Counted from the first letter of the stretch, positions 10,445 to 21,921 are shown. The stretch is 64,000 nt of DNA from Gordonia araii NBRC 100433 (GCF_000241265.1 NZ_BAEE01000064.1:62001-126000); one strand, 5' to 3'. Made by a program: numbers and translations. Notes: generated from the letters alone by a model not told the origin.

Positions 10445-13137
10445 TACTGTTTCCCGACCAGCTCGCGCAGTCTTGCCATGGCTCCCGGGATCCCGTCGGC
10501 CTCGCTGCCCGATCCCTGTGCCAGATCGGGCTTGCCGCCGCCGCGCCCGCTGACCAGCGGCGCGATCTCCTTGACGATCGCCCCGGCGGCCAGCCCGGCG
10601 TCTCGCGCTCCCGGCGTCGTGGCGACCACGAACGGCACCTTGGCCGCCTCGCCGCCACTGCCCGGGGTCGCCGAGAAGACGACGACGACCGCCTTGTCCG
10701 AACGGGCCCGGTTGCGCAGGTCCGCGGCCAGGTCGCGCAGGTCGTTGCCGGTGAGCCCGTCAGCCAGGCGCCCACCGATCACGTCGACGTCGCCGACGCG
10801 CTCGGCCGAGTCGAGCAAATTCGCCGCGGCAGCACGGGCTTGCTCGGCGCGCAGGCGGGCGACTTCGCGCTCCGCGTCGCGCAATCGGCTGACCAACTGC
10901 TCGACGCGAGCCGGGACCTCGGCGCTGGGCACCTTGAGCGACGAGGCGACGCCGGCCAGCAGGGCCCGCTCGGTGGACAGATGCCGGAAGGAGTCCATGC
11001 CGACGAATGCCTCGACCCGACGGATGCCCGATCCGACGGAGGATTCGCCGATCACCGTGATCGGGCCGATCTGCGACGAGGTCGCGACGTGGGTGCCGCC
11101 GCACAGTTCCATGGAGAACGGGCCGCCGATCTCGACGACGCGGACCACGTCGCCGTAGTTCTCCCCGAACAACGCCATCGCGCCCATCGCCTTGGCCTCG
11201 TCGAAACCCGTTTCGAACGTGTGGACCGGGTAGTTCGCCTCGACGGCGGTGTTGGAGATCTCTTCGATCTCCCGTCGTTGCGCATCGGTGAGCGGGCCGC
11301 TGGCGTGGAAGTCGAAGCGCAGGTACCCCGGTTTGTTCAGCGAGCCGGCCTGCGTCGCCGTCGGACCGAGCACCTGGCGCAGCGCCGCGTGGACCATGTG
11401 CGTACCCGAATGCCCCTGCGTTGCGCCGTGCCGCCACGTCGGATCGACCGCGACGATCACCTCGTCGCCTTCGGCGATCTCGCCTGCCTCGACGGTCCCC
11501 CGGTGCAACCAGACCGCCTTGCCGACCTTCTGCACGTCGGAGACGGCCACTCGTACCCCGGAACTGGTGGTGATGGTGCCGACGTCGGCGAGCTGACCGC
11601 CGCCCTCCGCGTAGAACGGGGTGCGATCCAGGATGATGTCGACCTCGGCGCCGGTGCCCGCGCGGCCCAGCCGCTGGCCGTCGCCGACGACGGCCAGCAC
11701 CCGCGCTTCGCTGACCAACTCGTCGAATCCGACGAAGACCGTGGGATGCGAGTCGACGAATTCGCGGTACACGCTCAAGTCGGCGTGTCCGCTCTTGCGG
11801 GCGTTGGCGTCGGCTTTCGCTCGTTGCCGCTGCTCGGCCATGAGGGCGGCGAATCCGTCGGCATCGACGGTCAGTCCTGCCTCGGACGCCATCTCCAGGG
11901 TCAAGTCGATCGGGAACCCGTAGGTGTCGTGCAGGGTGAACGCGGCGTCACCGCTGATCTGCCCGCTGCCCGCCGCTTTGGTCTCGGCGGCGGCCTCGGC
12001 GAACAGTGTCGAGCCGGCCGACAAGGTCTTGGAGAACGTGTCCTCCTCGCCTACCGCGACGGTGAGGATCCGGTCGCGGGCCGCCGCGAGCTCGGGATAC
12101 GAGGGTGCCATCACGTCGATCGCCGTGCCGATGAACGCGGCCATCGTCGGCCCGGTGGCGCCGAGCAGACGGGCCGAGCGGACGATGCGGCGCAGCAGAC
12201 GGCGCAGCACGTACCCGCGGCCTTCGTTGCCGGGCAGTACACCGTCGCCGATCAACATGGCGGCGGTCCGGGTGTGGTCGGCGATCACGCGGAACTTGAC
12301 GTCGTCGGCGGCGCCCGTTTCACCACCGGCGCCATAGCGCCGATCAGTGAGCTCGACCGCCTGGTCGATGATCGGCTTGAGCAGATCCGTCTCGTAGACG
12401 TTGTCGACGCCCTGCAGGATGCAGGCGACGCGCTCGATGCCCATACCGGTGTCGATGTTGCGCTTGGGCAGCGGCCCGAGGATCTCGTAGCCGTCCTTCG
12501 CGCCGCCCTCGCCCCGGATGTTCTGCATGAACACCAGGTTCCAGATCTCGATGTAGCGGTCTTCGTCGACCTCGGGGCCGCCCTCCACCCCGTAGTCGGG
12601 GCCGCGGTCGTAGAAGATCTCCGAACACGGGCCGCACGGGCCGGGGACCCCCATCGACCAGTAGTTGTCCTTCATTCCGCGGCGCTGGATCCGCTCCGCC
12701 GGGACGCCGATCTCCTTGCGCCAGATCGCCTCGGCCTCGTCGTCGTCGAGATAGACCGTCGGCCAGAGCCTGGTCGGGTCGATCCCATAGCCGCCGTCGT
12801 CGACGGGGTTCGTCAGCAGCGACCAGGCGAACTGGATGGCCTCGCGCTTGAAGTAATCGCCGAAGGAGAAGTTGCCGGCCATCTGGAAGAAGGTGTTGTG
12901 CCTGGTGGTGATCCCGACTTCTTCGATGTCGAGGGTGCGGACGCATTTCTGCACGCTCGTCGCCCGGTCGTAGGGTGGGGTCTGCTCGCCGAGAAAGTAC
13001 GGCTTGAAGGGCACCATTCCGGCGTTGACGAACATCAGGTTCGGATCGTCGAGGATCAGTGGAGCGCTCGGGACCTCGGTGTGGCCGGACCGGATGAAGT
13101 GGTCCAGGAATCGCTTGCGGATCTCGTGCGTCTGCAC
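10444..13137 (-). CDS. alaS: Alanyl-tRNA synthetase
   Basis: AlaRS charges tRNA-Ala and edits Ser/Gly mischarging. The 897-residue protein has the class II core (motif 2 around [19 protein letters not shown], motif 3 [12 protein letters not shown]), the editing-domain zinc motifs ([14 protein letters not shown] and LCGGTHV) and the C-terminal DHHA1/C-Ala region ending [17 protein letters not shown] 13137 ([14 protein letters not shown]) was chosen over an upstream start because it matches the family N-terminus and has GAAGGA 10 nt before it. Confidence 0.97.
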   Translation of the reverse strand: MQTHEIRKRFLDHFIRSGHTEVPSAPLILDDPNLMFVNAGMVPFKPYFLGEQTPPYDRATSVQKCVRTLDIEEVGITTRHNTFFQMAGNFSFGDYFKREAIQFAWSLLTNPVDDGGYGIDPTRLWPTVYLDDDEAEAIWRKEIGVPAERIQRRGMKDNYWSMGVPGPCGPCSEIFYDRGPDYGVEGGPEVDEDRYIEIWNLVFMQNIRGEGGAKDGYEILGPLPKRNIDTGMGIERVACILQGVDNVYETDLLKPIIDQAVELTDRRYGAGGETGAADDVKFRVIADHTRTAAMLIGDGVLPGNEGRGYVLRRLLRRIVRSARLLGATGPTMAAFIGTAIDVMAPSYPELAAARDRILTVAVGEEDTFSKTLSAGSTLFAEAAAETKAAGSGQISGDAAFTLHDTYGFPIDLTLEMASEAGLTVDADGFAALMAEQRQRAKADANARKSGHADLSVYREFVDSHPTVFVGFDELVSEARVLAVVGDGQRLGRAGTGAEVDIILDRTPFYAEGGGQLADVGTITTSSGVRVAVSDVQKVGKAVWLHRGTVEAGEIAEGDEVIVAVDPTWRHGATQGHSGTHMVHAALRQVLGPTATQAGSLNKPGYLRFDFHASGPLTDAQRREIEEISNTAVEANYPVHTFETGFDEAKAMGAMALFGENYGDVVRVVEIGGPFSMELCGGTHVATSSQIGPITVIGESSVGSGIRRVEAFVGMDSFRHLSTERALLAGVASSLKVPSAEVPARVEQLVSRLRDAEREVARLRAEQARAAAANLLDSAERVGDVDVIGGRLADGLTGNDLRDLAADLRNRARSDKAVVVVFSATPGSGGEAAKVPFVVATTPGARDAGLAAGAIVKEIAPLVSGRGGGKPDLAQGSGSEADGIPGAMARLRELVGKQ

Positions 13138-13216
13138 TGCGTGACTGTCCTTCGTCGAGGGGAACTGGTTCGGCTCGGGTGCGGCGAGCACCAAAGCTCC
13201 AGTCTAGCGGCGGTGC

Positions 13217-14572
13217 TCACCGACGCAGGCGGCGGATGATCGCACGCAGGCGGGGAACCCGTGCCGCGAGCTCCCGCTCCGCGCCGCGTTCGGTCGGGGC
13301 GTAGTAGTCCACCCCGACCAATTCGTCCGGCGGGTACTGCTGCGCGACGACTCCGTCGGGGTCGTCGTGCGGATACCGATAGCCCACCGCGCTGCCGAGT
13401 TCTTTGGCTCCGGCGTAGTGGCCGTCTCGCAGGTGCGCGGGAACCGACCCGATCTTTCCGGCCGAGATATCGGCCATCGCGGCGCCGATCGCCGACACCA
13501 CCCCGTCGGATTTCGGTGCCGTCGCCAAGTGGATCGTCGCCTGCGTCAACGCCAGTTTCGCCTCCGGCATGCCCACCATGGCCACCACCTGGGCGGCGTT
13601 GACGGCGGCCGTCAACGCTGTCGGGTCAGCCATGCCGATGTCCTCGCTGGCGTGGATCATCAGCCGTCGCGCGATGAACCGCGGGTCCTCGCCCGCAGTG
13701 ATCATCCGCGCCAGGTAGTGCAGTGCCGCGTCCACGTCCGATCCCCGGATCGACTTGATGAACGCGCTGATGACGTCGTAGTGCTGGTCGCCGTTGCGGT
13801 CATATCGCACGGCGGCCTGGTCGATGGCCGCTTCGACGTCGGCCAGGCCGACCTCGACCGCTTCGCCTTCGTCGACGTCGGCGCCGAGAACGGCCGACGC
13901 CGCTGCCTCGAGAGCGGTGAGCGCCCGCCGAGCGTCGCCGCCGGCGACCGCGATCAGGTGCGTTCGCGCCTCGTCGGTGAGTACGACGGTGCCCGCGAGG
14001 CCCCGCTCGGCTTCGACCGCGCGGTCGAGCACCACGCCGATGTCGTCGTCGGACAACGGCTGCAGCGCCAGCACCAGCGAACGAGACATCAACGGGGCGA
14101 CCACCGAGAAGGACGGATTCTCGGTGGTGGCGGCGACCAGCAGGATGATCCGGTTCTCCACGGCGTCGAGCAGCGCGTCCTGCTGGTTCTTGGAGAAGCG
14201 GTGCACCTCGTCGATGAACAGCACGGTCTGTTCGCCGGCCACCAGCCTGCGCCGGGCCAGGTCGATGACCGCACGTACTTCTTTGACGCCGGCGGACAGG
14301 GCCGAGAGCGCCTCGAAACGGCCGCCCGTTGCCCGGGAGATCAGCGACGCCATGGTGGTCTTGCCCGTACCGGGCGGCCCGTACAGCAGCACGGACGCCG
14401 CACCGGATCCCTCGACCAGTCGGTGCAGCGGTGAACCGGGCTTGAGCAGATGCTCCTGGCCGACGACCTCGGCCAGGCTCTGCGGCCTCATGCGAACCGC
14501 GAGCGGTGCACCCGCCCGCGCCGAGGACGACGCGGACGACTCGTCAGGCTCGGGGTCGAACAGGGTGTCCAT
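13217..14572 (-). CDS. rarA: Replication-associated recombination protein A (RarA/MgsA, AAA+ ATPase)
   Basis: RarA acts at stalled forks and at gaps with SSB. The 451-residue protein has Walker [12 protein letters not shown], Walker [19 protein letters not shown], sensor 1 [11 protein letters not shown] and the RarA C-terminal tetramerisation region ([23 protein letters not shown] and HYAGAKELG...YRYPHDD). N-terminal [12 protein letters not shown] is typical. It lies between alaS and the phosphotransferase gene, 8 bp upstream of the latter. Confidence 0.94.
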   Translation of the reverse strand: MDTLFDPEPDESSASSSARAGAPLAVRMRPQSLAEVVGQEHLLKPGSPLHRLVEGSGAASVLLYGPPGTGKTTMASLISRATGGRFEALSALSAGVKEVRAVIDLARRRLVAGEQTVLFIDEVHRFSKNQQDALLDAVENRIILLVAATTENPSFSVVAPLMSRSLVLALQPLSDDDIGVVLDRAVEAERGLAGTVVLTDEARTHLIAVAGGDARRALTALEAAASAVLGADVDEGEAVEVGLADVEAAIDQAAVRYDRNGDQHYDVISAFIKSIRGSDVDAALHYLARMITAGEDPRFIARRLMIHASEDIGMADPTALTAAVNAAQVVAMVGMPEAKLALTQATIHLATAPKSDGVVSAIGAAMADISAGKIGSVPAHLRDGHYAGAKELGSAVGYRYPHDDPDGVVAQQYPPDELVGVDYYAPTERGAERELAARVPRLRAIIRRLRR

Positions 14573-14579
14573 GGACGGG

Positions 14580-15746
14580 TTAGGACAACCAGTCCCGCCG
14601 CAGGGCGGCCGCGAACTCCGTGCTGAATTCGGCGAGTTCGGTGAGCTCGGGGTTGGCGGCGGCTCCCCGCTGCGCCGCCTCCGCCAACTCGAGCCAGCGA
14701 TCGCGCGCCACCCCGGGGTCTCCGGTCGTGATCGCCCAGTCGTGGGCCAGCAGGACTTCCTCGACGCTGTCGGTGGGCCGGTCGTCGCCGGAGCCGACGA
14801 ACACCACCGTCGACAGCCAGACCCAGAGCAGGCGGGCCGAGATGATCAGATCCTGCACGGCCCGATCGTCGCCGAGGGCCGGCCACATCGGCTGCGCCTC
14901 GGAACGCCACGCGTCGACCAGTGCCGTCTCCAGGTCGGCCCGCACCGCCGCCGACCTCGAACCGAGGTGCTCGGGGAAAGTCACCAGGCCGTACGCCACG
15001 TCCAGCGTGGCATCGCGGAACCCGCCCCACTCGTAGTCCATGAAGCGCACGCCGTCGGAATTGATCAGGATGTTCTCCGGGCCGACGTCGGACGTGCTGA
15101 ACGCACGGAAATCGCCCTCGCCGAAGAGCCGCACCGCGTCGTCGAGCCGTTCCGTCACCAAGGCGGGCACCTCCACGCGCAGCGCGTCGGCCACCGACGG
15201 CAGCTCGGCGACGACCCGGGCCGCCCACCGCGTCGGTACGCCCTCCACCGGACGTGCCTGCGATCGGCGGACGAGTGCGTTGAAGTCTTCCTCGCCGCCG
15301 ATGGTCGCCGCGTGCATCCGTCCCAGCGCCTGTCCCCAGGCGCTGATCGCGCGCGAGGCCTCCTCGACGTCGTGGCCGGCGAGCAGATCCGTCATCGCGC
15401 GCCCGGTACCGAGGTCGGAGAGCACGATCACCCGCTTGTCGGGGTCGTGGGCGATCAGCTGCGGTCCGGGACGACTGGCGCTGGGCAGCGCAGTGGCGTA
15501 CTGGTAGGCGGCGATCTCGCGGTGGAAGGACTCCGGATTGTCTTCCGCGCCAAGGGCTTTGATGACCAGGGTGCGATGCGTCGACACCGGGTTCTTGGTC
15601 ACCCTGGCCCGCACGACGATGCTGCGTCCGGAGCCGCCGAGATCCTCGGGGTCCGACAGCGAGACCGGTGTACCGGCTCGCGCCGACAACACGGCCTCGG
15701 CCGTGGTCAACGCGCCCTCGATCCGGCTCTCAACGATGGCGGTCAT
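14580..15746 (-). CDS. Aminoglycoside phosphotransferase-like kinase
   Basis: The 388-residue protein has a protein-kinase-like fold of the APH/choline kinase type. Residue landmarks are the likely ATP-binding Lys in RTLVIKALG, the catalytic loop [17 protein letters not shown] (Asp then Asn, replacing the usual HGDxxxxN) and the metal segment [11 protein letters not shown] (DYE in place of DxD). The substrate cannot be read off; a small hydroxylated metabolite is more likely than an antibiotic in this housekeeping setting. ATG 15746. It lies between aspS and rarA in the same direction. Confidence 0.75.
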   Translation of the reverse strand: MTAIVESRIEGALTTAEAVLSARAGTPVSLSDPEDLGGSGRSIVVRARVTKNPVSTHRTLVIKALGAEDNPESFHREIAAYQYATALPSASRPGPQLIAHDPDKRVIVLSDLGTGRAMTDLLAGHDVEEASRAISAWGQALGRMHAATIGGEEDFNALVRRSQARPVEGVPTRWAARVVAELPSVADALRVEVPALVTERLDDAVRLFGEGDFRAFSTSDVGPENILINSDGVRFMDYEWGGFRDATLDVAYGLVTFPEHLGSRSAAVRADLETALVDAWRSEAQPMWPALGDDRAVQDLIISARLLWVWLSTVVFVGSGDDRPTDSVEEVLLAHDWAITTGDPGVARDRWLELAEAAQRGAAANPELTELAEFSTEFAAALRRDWLS

Positions 15747-15780
15747 GATTAGTCCAACCTACCCAACAATGTAAGCCGCG

Positions 15781-17625
15781 TCACTGGCCGGATTGAGACG
15801 GCGCCGCGGACTGGCCGGCCGCGGCGGACGGCTGTCCCGCCGTCTTCCCGGGTTCCGCCGCCTTCGGCTTCGAGTCGATTCCCGACTCCTTGCGCTGGGC
15901 CGCCGTGATCGGCGCCGGCGCCGCGGTCAGCGGGTCGACACCGCCGCCGGACTTGGGGAAGGCGATGACCTCGCGAATCGACGGCTCACCCGCCAGCAGT
16001 GCGGTGATCCGGTCCCAGCCGAACGCGATGCCGCCGTGGGGCGGGGCGCCGTAGGCGAAGGCGTCCAGCAGGAAGCCGAACTTCTCCTGCGCTTCCTCGC
16101 CGTCGATGCCCATGATCGCGAAGACACGCTCCTGGATGTCGCGGCGGTGGATGCGAATCGATCCGCCGCCGATCTCGTTGCCGTTGCAGACGATGTCGTA
16201 GGCGTATGCGAGCGCGGCGCCCGGATCGCTCTCCAGGCCGGCAAGGGACTCCGGTTTGGGCGACGTGAACGCGTGGTGCACGGCCGTCCACGCACCCGAA
16301 CCCACGGCGACGTCGCCCGCCGCAGCAGCGTCGTCCACCGGCTCGAACAGCGGCGCGTCGACCACCCAGACGAACGACCAGTCGCGGTTGTCCGGGCCGA
16401 TCAGTCCCAGGCGCTCGGCGATCTCCACCCGTGCGGCACCGAGCAGCGCGCGCTGGGCCTTGGCCGGGCCGGCGGCGAAGAAGACACAATCCCCGGGCCG
16501 TGCGCCGACGTGGGCGGCCAATCCGGCGCGCTCGGCGTCGGACAGGTTCTTGGCGACCGGGCCGCCGAGGGTGCCGTCCTCGCCGACGAGCACGTAGGCC
16601 AATCCTTTGGCGCCGCGCTGCTTGGCCCACTCCTGCCAGGCGTCGAGCGTGCGGCGCGGCTGGTCGGCACCGCCGGGCATGACCACCGCTCCGACGTAGG
16701 GAGCCTGGAACACGCGGAACGGGGTGTCCGCGAAGAACTCGGTGCACTCGACGAGTTCGAGGTCGAACCGCAGGTCGGGCTTGTCGGTGCCGTATCGGCG
16801 CATCGCCTCCGCATAGGTGATCCGCGGGATCGGCGTGGAGACGTCGTGGCCGATCAACTGCCACAGCGCGACGAGGATCTCCTCGGCGAGGGCGATCACG
16901 TCGTCCTCGTCGACGAAGCTCATCTCCAAGTCGAGCTGGGTGAACTCCGGCTGCCGGTCGGCGCGGAAGTCCTCGTCCCGGTAGCACCGGGCGATCTGGT
17001 AGTACCGTTCCATCCCGGCCACCATCAACAGCTGCTTGAACAGCTGCGGGCTCTGCGGCAGCGCGTAGAAGCTGCCCGGCTGGAGGCGGGCCGGGACCAG
17101 GAAGTCGCGTGCGCCTTCGGGCGTCGACCGGGTCAGGGTGGGCGTCTCGATCTCGACGAAGTCATGGGCGGCCAGCACGCCGCGGGCCGCGGCGTTGGCC
17201 TTCGACCGGAGGCGGATCGCCGCCGCGGGGTCCTCGCGCCGCAGATCCAGGTAGCGGTATCGCAGCCGCACCTCTTCACCCGGCTGCTCGTCGAGCTGGA
17301 ACGGGAGCGGGGCCGATTCGTTCAGCACTTCCAGCTCGGCCGCACTGATCTCGATCGCCCCCGAGGCGAGGTTCGGGTTCTCCGACCCCTCCGGGCGCAC
17401 CTCGACGACGCCGGTGATCGCCACGCAGAACTCCGCCCGCAGGCGGTGCGCGGCTTCGGCCACCGCGTCCTCGCGGAAGACCACCTGCACAAGACCCGAG
17501 GCATCGCGGAGATCGATGAACACGACGCCGCCGTGATCGCGGCGCCGGGCCACCCATCCGGCGACGGTGACGGTCTCGCCGGCCGATTCACGGCGCAGCG
17601 AGCCTGCGAGATGGGTGCGCAGCAC
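15781..17625 (-). CDS. aspS: Aspartyl-tRNA synthetase, probably non-discriminating
   Basis: This class II synthetase charges tRNA-Asp and, in the non-discriminating form, also tRNA-Asn for later GatCAB amidation. The 614-residue protein has the anticodon OB domain (about 1-115), the bacterial GAD insert and the class II core with [15 protein letters not shown] and GIAFGWDRI. His in RRDHGG and Gly-Ser in [10 protein letters not shown] match residues linked to non-discriminating AspRS. A low-complexity C-terminal tail of about 45 residues ([18 protein letters not shown]) is extra. GTG 17625 has GGAGG 8 nt upstream. Confidence 0.95.
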   Translation of the reverse strand: MLRTHLAGSLRRESAGETVTVAGWVARRRDHGGVVFIDLRDASGLVQVVFREDAVAEAAHRLRAEFCVAITGVVEVRPEGSENPNLASGAIEISAAELEVLNESAPLPFQLDEQPGEEVRLRYRYLDLRREDPAAAIRLRSKANAAARGVLAAHDFVEIETPTLTRSTPEGARDFLVPARLQPGSFYALPQSPQLFKQLLMVAGMERYYQIARCYRDEDFRADRQPEFTQLDLEMSFVDEDDVIALAEEILVALWQLIGHDVSTPIPRITYAEAMRRYGTDKPDLRFDLELVECTEFFADTPFRVFQAPYVGAVVMPGGADQPRRTLDAWQEWAKQRGAKGLAYVLVGEDGTLGGPVAKNLSDAERAGLAAHVGARPGDCVFFAAGPAKAQRALLGAARVEIAERLGLIGPDNRDWSFVWVVDAPLFEPVDDAAAAGDVAVGSGAWTAVHHAFTSPKPESLAGLESDPGAALAYAYDIVCNGNEIGGGSIRIHRRDIQERVFAIMGIDGEEAQEKFGFLLDAFAYGAPPHGGIAFGWDRITALLAGEPSIREVIAFPKSGGGVDPLTAAPAPITAAQRKESGIDSKPKAAEPGKTAGQPSAAAGQSAAPSQSGQ

Positions 17626-17716
17626 TGGAAAGTCCTCCAAGGGATTGGGTGATCGGTGTGGGGCCGAGTCCGGCTCGATGGTCCAGTCTACGGACCCACC
17701 CTGATGAATGACCCGG

Positions 17717-17742
17717 TCGGGTGACCCCATCGGGTCACCCGA
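17717..17742. promoter_or_regulatory. Perfect 11-bp inverted repeat between divergent aspS and metallopeptidase gene
   Basis: TCGGGTGACCC and GGGTCACCCGA are perfect inverted repeats around the 4-nt spacer CATC. A further TGACCC half-site lies at 17709-17714. The element sits in the 194-bp gap between two divergent starts (17625 and 17820), so an operator is likelier than a terminator. The bound protein is unknown. Confidence 0.45.
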
Positions 17743-17819
17743 TCAGCGCGGGGAAACGTCGCCCGCGCACCGCATGCGCGAATATGCTGAAATTCACTGA
17801 CTGCGATGACAGGAGAACA

Positions 17820-18707
17820 ATGACTTTCCAAGGCAGCGGCCCGCTCGACACGTCGACGGTCTCCAGCGGCGGTTCGGGTGGCGGGCTCGGCGGTGGTCTC
17901 GGAGGCGGTGGCGGCCTCGGGGGCGGACGCATCGCCATGGGAGGCACCATGGGCTTGATCCTCACGCTCGTCGCGCTTTTCCTCGGTGTGAATCCCGGCA
18001 ACCTGCTGGGCGAGGCCGGATCGCCGGCGCAGAATCAGGCGTCGACGAACGACGCGATCGCCCAGCACATCCAGCAGTGCACGATCGAGAAGGCCAACAC
18101 CGACACCATCTGCCGCATCGTCGGCACCGTGGACAGCCTCAACAAGGTGTGGCCGAAGCTGTTGCCCGGCTACACCGAACCGCGGACCAAAGTCTTCTCC
18201 GGTGCGGTGAACACCGCGTGCGGGCCCGCCTCCTCGTCGATGGGGCCCTTCTACTGCCCCGCCGACCGCACGGCGTATTTCGACCCGTCCTTCTTCGACA
18301 CCCTCAAGCGGATGGGCGGCAGCAACGGTCCGCTGGCCCAGATGTACGTCGTCGCCCACGAATACGGCCACCACGTGCAGAATCTCACCGGCGCCCTGCA
18401 GAAGGGCAACCGGATGGGCAACGCCGGCTCAGTGCGCGTCGAGTTGCAGGCCGACTGCCTGGCCGGTGTGTGGGCGGCCAACGCCGACAAGGGACCCGAC
18501 GCGATGCTCGCTCCGCTGACCCAGGACCAGATCGCGTCGGTCATCCAGACCGCCAAGGCCATCGGCGACGACACCATCCAGGGCTCGAATTCCAACCCGG
18601 AAGGCTGGACGCACGGCTCGGCCGCGCAGCGCTCGCGCTGGTTCACCATCGGCTACGAATCCGGTGACCCGCGCCGTTGCGACACCTTCGCGACCAACGA
18701 CCTGTGA
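17820..18707 (+). CDS. YpfJ-type neutral zinc metallopeptidase
   Basis: A 295-residue membrane-anchored protein: a Gly-rich N-terminus (about 20-45), one membrane helix (about 46-66) and a zinc metallopeptidase domain with HEYGHH (HExxH) and the downstream ligand region ELQADCLAGVWA. Cys pairs around the domain (CTIEK, CRIVG, ACGPA, YCPADR) may form disulfides outside the cell. ATG 17820 is preceded by AGGAGA. It matches the Rv2575-type protein as I recall it. The substrate is unknown. It converges on hisS with a 12-bp gap. Confidence 0.88.
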   Translation: MTFQGSGPLDTSTVSSGGSGGGLGGGLGGGGGLGGGRIAMGGTMGLILTLVALFLGVNPGNLLGEAGSPAQNQASTNDAIAQHIQQCTIEKANTDTICRIVGTVDSLNKVWPKLLPGYTEPRTKVFSGAVNTACGPASSSMGPFYCPADRTAYFDPSFFDTLKRMGGSNGPLAQMYVVAHEYGHHVQNLTGALQKGNRMGNAGSVRVELQADCLAGVWAANADKGPDAMLAPLTQDQIASVIQTAKAIGDDTIQGSNSNPEGWTHGSAAQRSRWFTIGYESGDPRRCDTFATNDL

Positions 18708-18719
18708 CGGTCGTTCCGG

Positions 18720-20006
18720 TCAGAACGGGCGCTCGGCGTCAAGTTCGGCGCTGAGCAGGCGAACCTCCTCGACGATGTTGGAGAGGGACACCCGTTCCTG
18801 CTCTCCGGTCGCGAGCTTCTTGAGTTCGATGGCGCGCTCGGCCAACTCCCGTTCGCCGAGTACCAGAGCGAAGGCGGCGCCGGAACGGTCCGCGGCCTTC
18901 ATAGCGCCTTTGAGACCGCGGTCCCCGTAGGCCAGGTCGACGGCGATGCCCGCCGCGCGCAGCTGGGACGCGATGACGACCAATTCCGCCCTGGCCGCCT
19001 CGCCCATGCCGACGCCGTACACGCGGCAGCGCGGCGGCTCCTCCTGGGCGACGCCCTCGGCGCGCAGCGCCAGGACCGTCCGGTCGACGCCGATCCCGAA
19101 GCCGATACCGGAGAGGTCCTGCTTGCCTCCGAGCTGGCGCATCAACCCGTCATAGCGCCCGCCCCCGCCGATCCCGGACTGCGCGCCCAGACCGTCGTGT
19201 ACGAACTCGAAGGTCGTCTTCGTGTAATAGTCCAGACCGCGGACCAGACGGGGGTTGATCTCGTACGCGACGCCGAGGCGGTCCAAGTGGCCCCGTACCG
19301 CCGCGAAGTGCTCGGCCGACTCCTCCGACAGGTGGTCGAGCAGCAACGGGGCGTCAGCGGTGAGTTCGCGCACCTCGGGCCTCTTGTCGTCGAGGACCCG
19401 CAGCGGATTGATCTGCGCGCGGGCGCGGGTGGCGTCGTCGAGGTCGAGGCCCATCAGGAATTCGAGCAGTGCGTCGCGATAGGCCGGCCGGTCGGTCGCC
19501 GTCCCCAGCGAGGCCAGCTCGAGCCGATAGCCGGTCAGGCCCAACCGCCGATAGCCCTCGTCGGCGATGGCGATGACCTCGGCGTCGAGCGCGGGATCGT
19601 CGACGCCGATCGCCTCGACACCGACCTGCTGCAGTTGACGGTAGCGCCCCTCCTGCGGCTTCTCGTAGCGGAAGAACGGCCCGGAGTAGCAGAGCTTCAC
19701 CGGGAGCTGGCCGCGGTCGAGACCGTGCTGGATCACCGCCCGCATCACGCCGGCGGTGCCCTCGGGGCGAAGAGTCACACTGCGGTCGCCGCGGTCGGCA
19801 AAGGTGTACATCTCCTTCGACACGACGTCGGTCGACTCCCCCACGCCCCGGGCGAACAAGGCGGTGTCCTCGAACACCGGCAGTTCGATGTGGCCGTAGC
19901 CGGCGAGGCGCGCCGCGGTGGTCAGGGTGTCCCGCACCCTCACGAAGTCCGCCGAGCGCGGCGGGTAGTAGTCCGGGATGCCGCGCGGCGCCTGGAAGTC
20001 GCTCAC
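18720..20006 (-). CDS. hisS: Histidyl-tRNA synthetase
   Basis: HisRS charges tRNA-His. The 428-residue class II enzyme has motif 1 around [21 protein letters not shown], motif 2 ([13 protein letters not shown], then [20 protein letters not shown]), the histidine motifs [15 protein letters not shown] and GGRYD, and the C-terminal anticodon domain. The GTG start overlaps the stop of the upstream hydrolase gene (GTGA). Confidence 0.96.
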   Translation of the reverse strand: MSDFQAPRGIPDYYPPRSADFVRVRDTLTTAARLAGYGHIELPVFEDTALFARGVGESTDVVSKEMYTFADRGDRSVTLRPEGTAGVMRAVIQHGLDRGQLPVKLCYSGPFFRYEKPQEGRYRQLQQVGVEAIGVDDPALDAEVIAIADEGYRRLGLTGYRLELASLGTATDRPAYRDALLEFLMGLDLDDATRARAQINPLRVLDDKRPEVRELTADAPLLLDHLSEESAEHFAAVRGHLDRLGVAYEINPRLVRGLDYYTKTTFEFVHDGLGAQSGIGGGGRYDGLMRQLGGKQDLSGIGFGIGVDRTVLALRAEGVAQEEPPRCRVYGVGMGEAARAELVVIASQLRAAGIAVDLAYGDRGLKGAMKAADRSGAAFALVLGERELAERAIELKKLATGEQERVSLSNIVEEVRLLSAELDAERPF

Positions 20007-20761
20007 AGTCCGTATCGTCCTTTCGCATCGTCACCCGCTGGACCGCCCGAACCGCCGATTCCGGCGAGAAAGGGATTGCTCGCGCGCTCGGCGCCGATCG
20101 TCGTCTGCGGACCGTGGCCCGGCAGCACCAGCGTGTCGTCGGGCAACGGCAGCAGCTTCGCGGCGATCGAGTCCAGCAGCTGCTGGTGATCGCCGCCCGG
20201 GAGGTCCGTGCGGCCGATCGACCCCTGGAACAATACGTCTCCGGCGAAACACACCCGCATCTCGGCGTCGGGGTCGGCCTCATCCTCGACCGGCACGTCC
20301 AGCCCGAGCAACACCGAGCCCTGGGTGTGGCCGGGGGCGAGATCGACGGTGAATCGCAGGCCGGCCAACTCGACCTCCTCCTCGTCGGAGAACTCCACCA
20401 CCTTCTCCGGCTCGTGGAATTTCAGGACGCCGATCATCGCTCCCAGCGTGCGCCCGATCCCCTTCGCGGGGTCGGTCAGCATCGGACGGTCCGCGGGGTG
20501 GATGTAGCACGGGATGCCGTACCGCTCGCAGACCTTGGCCGCGTTCCACGTGTGATCGAGATGACCGTGCGTGAGCAGCACCGCGACCGGGGTCAGCCCG
20601 TTCTCCGAACACAGCTTCTCCACCTGGTCGGCCGCATCCTGACCGGGATCGATGATGACCGCCTCGCCTCCTGGCCCGCCGGGCGAGGCGTCGCCAGAGA
20701 CGATGTAGCAGTTCGTCTGGAACATGCCCGCGGGGAATCCGGTGATCAGCATGGCCGCCAT
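20003..20761 (-). CDS. Metallo-beta-lactamase-fold hydrolase, glyoxalase II-like
   Basis: A cytoplasmic hydrolase of about 250 residues with the metal motif [11 protein letters not shown] (HxHxDH), the second His in [13 protein letters not shown], the bridging Asp in [16 protein letters not shown] and the last His in VLPGHGPQT. This is the glyoxalase II-like class (Rv2581c-like position beside hisS). The substrate is uncertain because mycolata use mycothiol. ATG 20761 has GGAG 11 nt upstream; ATG 20752 is the alternative. It is coupled to hisS. Confidence 0.85.
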   Translation of the reverse strand: MAAMLITGFPAGMFQTNCYIVSGDASPGGPGGEAVIIDPGQDAADQVEKLCSENGLTPVAVLLTHGHLDHTWNAAKVCERYGIPCYIHPADRPMLTDPAKGIGRTLGAMIGVLKFHEPEKVVEFSDEEEVELAGLRFTVDLAPGHTQGSVLLGLDVPVEDEADPDAEMRVCFAGDVLFQGSIGRTDLPGGDHQQLLDSIAAKLLPLPDDTLVLPGHGPQTTIGAERASNPFLAGIGGSGGPAGDDAKGRYGL

Positions 20762-20876
20762 TCTCGCAGAAACTCCGGCTGACCCGCCGACGCGCGTGCA
20801 CCCGGTGTCACCGCCGTGGACGGCGAACTGGCAGTATGGCAGTGAACTTCGACCACTCTGAGGAGAGTTGCCGCAC

Positions 20877-21854
20877 GTGACCAGCAACGACGAGCAAGTG
20901 ACCAGCAACGAGGATCGCCGGCTGGCCGCCAAACGCAAGCTCGAGGCCCGACTGGCCGCCGAGCGCGACCGCAAGCGCCGCAGTCGCAACATCGTCATCT
21001 CGATCGTCTCCGTGATCGCGTTGGCGACCGCGCTGACGATCGTCTGGGTCACCCAGAACTTCCTCGGCACGGTGACCTGCGAATGGGGCAAGGCTCAGGA
21101 CACGCTGGCGGACACGGTCAAGAACCGCGCGAACATCGTCGGCCAGCAGCCCCCGGAGCGCCGCGCCGAGGCCAACAAGTACCTCGACGAGCTGGCCGCG
21201 GCGCTGCCCAAGGAGCGGACGGCGCCCCAGCCCACGTCGAACGTGCCGCTGCCCTTCCCCGGCAGCTCGGAGCGGTTCATCAAGACCGGTTCGTGGTTCG
21301 CCAGCGCCCAGCGCCCGCTGACGCTGGAGACCAACCGCGGCAACCTGCCGATCACCCTCGACTCCACGTCGGCACCGTGCAACACCGCGGCCATCGAGTC
21401 GCTGGCTAAGAACGGCTACTACAACGGCGTCGACTGCCACCGCCTCACCAACAGCGAGAATCTCAAGGTGCTCCAGTGCGGCGACCCGACCGGAACCCTG
21501 TTGGGCAGCCCCGGCTGGACCAGCCCGGATGAGCCGCCGACCGATCTGAAGAAGGCTCCGGGAAGCCAGGATTCGATGATGGGCGCCGGCCCCGTCATCT
21601 ACCCGCGGGGCACGGTCGCGATCGCGAACTCGAACCGTCCGATGATGGGGCGCGCCAACACCGGCGGCGCGCAGTTCTTCATCGTCTATGCGGACTCGCA
21701 GCTGAGCCCGGACTTCGCGATCGTCGGACACCTCGACGAGGGCGGCTTCAAGGTTCTCGACCAGATCGCCAAGACCCCGGTCGAGAAGGGCCAGGGCGGC
21801 AACGAGGACAAGCCCAAGGATCCGATCACCATCAAGAACGCGGCGGTCGGCTAA
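20877..21854 (+). CDS. ppiB: Membrane-anchored cyclophilin-type peptidyl-prolyl isomerase
   Basis: A 325-residue protein with a charged cytoplasmic head (about 1-38), one membrane helix (about 39-60), a linker and an extracytoplasmic cyclophilin domain. Family landmarks are CHRLTNSENLKVLQCGDPTG, where the canonical Phe before His is Cys and one Gly is Cys, and GRANTGGAQFFIVYAD. The catalytic Arg of the HR pair is kept. Two Cys in the active-site strand plus CNTAA could form disulfides. GTG 20877 was chosen for its AGGAGAG ribosome-binding site. It sits between the hydrolase/hisS pair and rel, like Rv2582. Confidence 0.88.
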   Translation: MTSNDEQVTSNEDRRLAAKRKLEARLAAERDRKRRSRNIVISIVSVIALATALTIVWVTQNFLGTVTCEWGKAQDTLADTVKNRANIVGQQPPERRAEANKYLDELAAALPKERTAPQPTSNVPLPFPGSSERFIKTGSWFASAQRPLTLETNRGNLPITLDSTSAPCNTAAIESLAKNGYYNGVDCHRLTNSENLKVLQCGDPTGTLLGSPGWTSPDEPPTDLKKAPGSQDSMMGAGPVIYPRGTVAIANSNRPMMGRANTGGAQFFIVYADSQLSPDFAIVGHLDEGGFKVLDQIAKTPVEKGQGGNEDKPKDPITIKNAAVG

Positions 21855-21866
21855 CAGAAACGCAGA

Positions 21867-21911
21867 AGTGCGGTGGTTCGTGACCATATAGCGGTCACAA
21901 ACCACCGCACT
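21867..21911. terminator. Bidirectional terminator hairpin between ppiB and rel
   Basis: Two 19-nt arms (AGTGCGGTGGTTCGTGACC on the left) pair around a 7-nt loop (ATATAGC) with a single G/T-type mismatch. The hairpin lies in the 67-bp gap between convergent ppiB and rel and can serve both. Confidence 0.8.
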
Positions 21912-21921
21912 CCAGGCCGAA

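Noticed and set aside
10093..13239. A 1048-codon plus-strand open frame opposite ruvX and alaS
   Set aside because: The product is Arg/Asp/Gly/His-rich with no recognisable motif, while the opposite strand encodes complete RuvX and AlaRS. Long antisense frames are expected at this GC content.
14580..15746. Antibiotic resistance aminoglycoside kinase
   Set aside because: Only the fold is shared. The catalytic loop is divergent and the gene sits among core genes, so a resistance claim is not supported.
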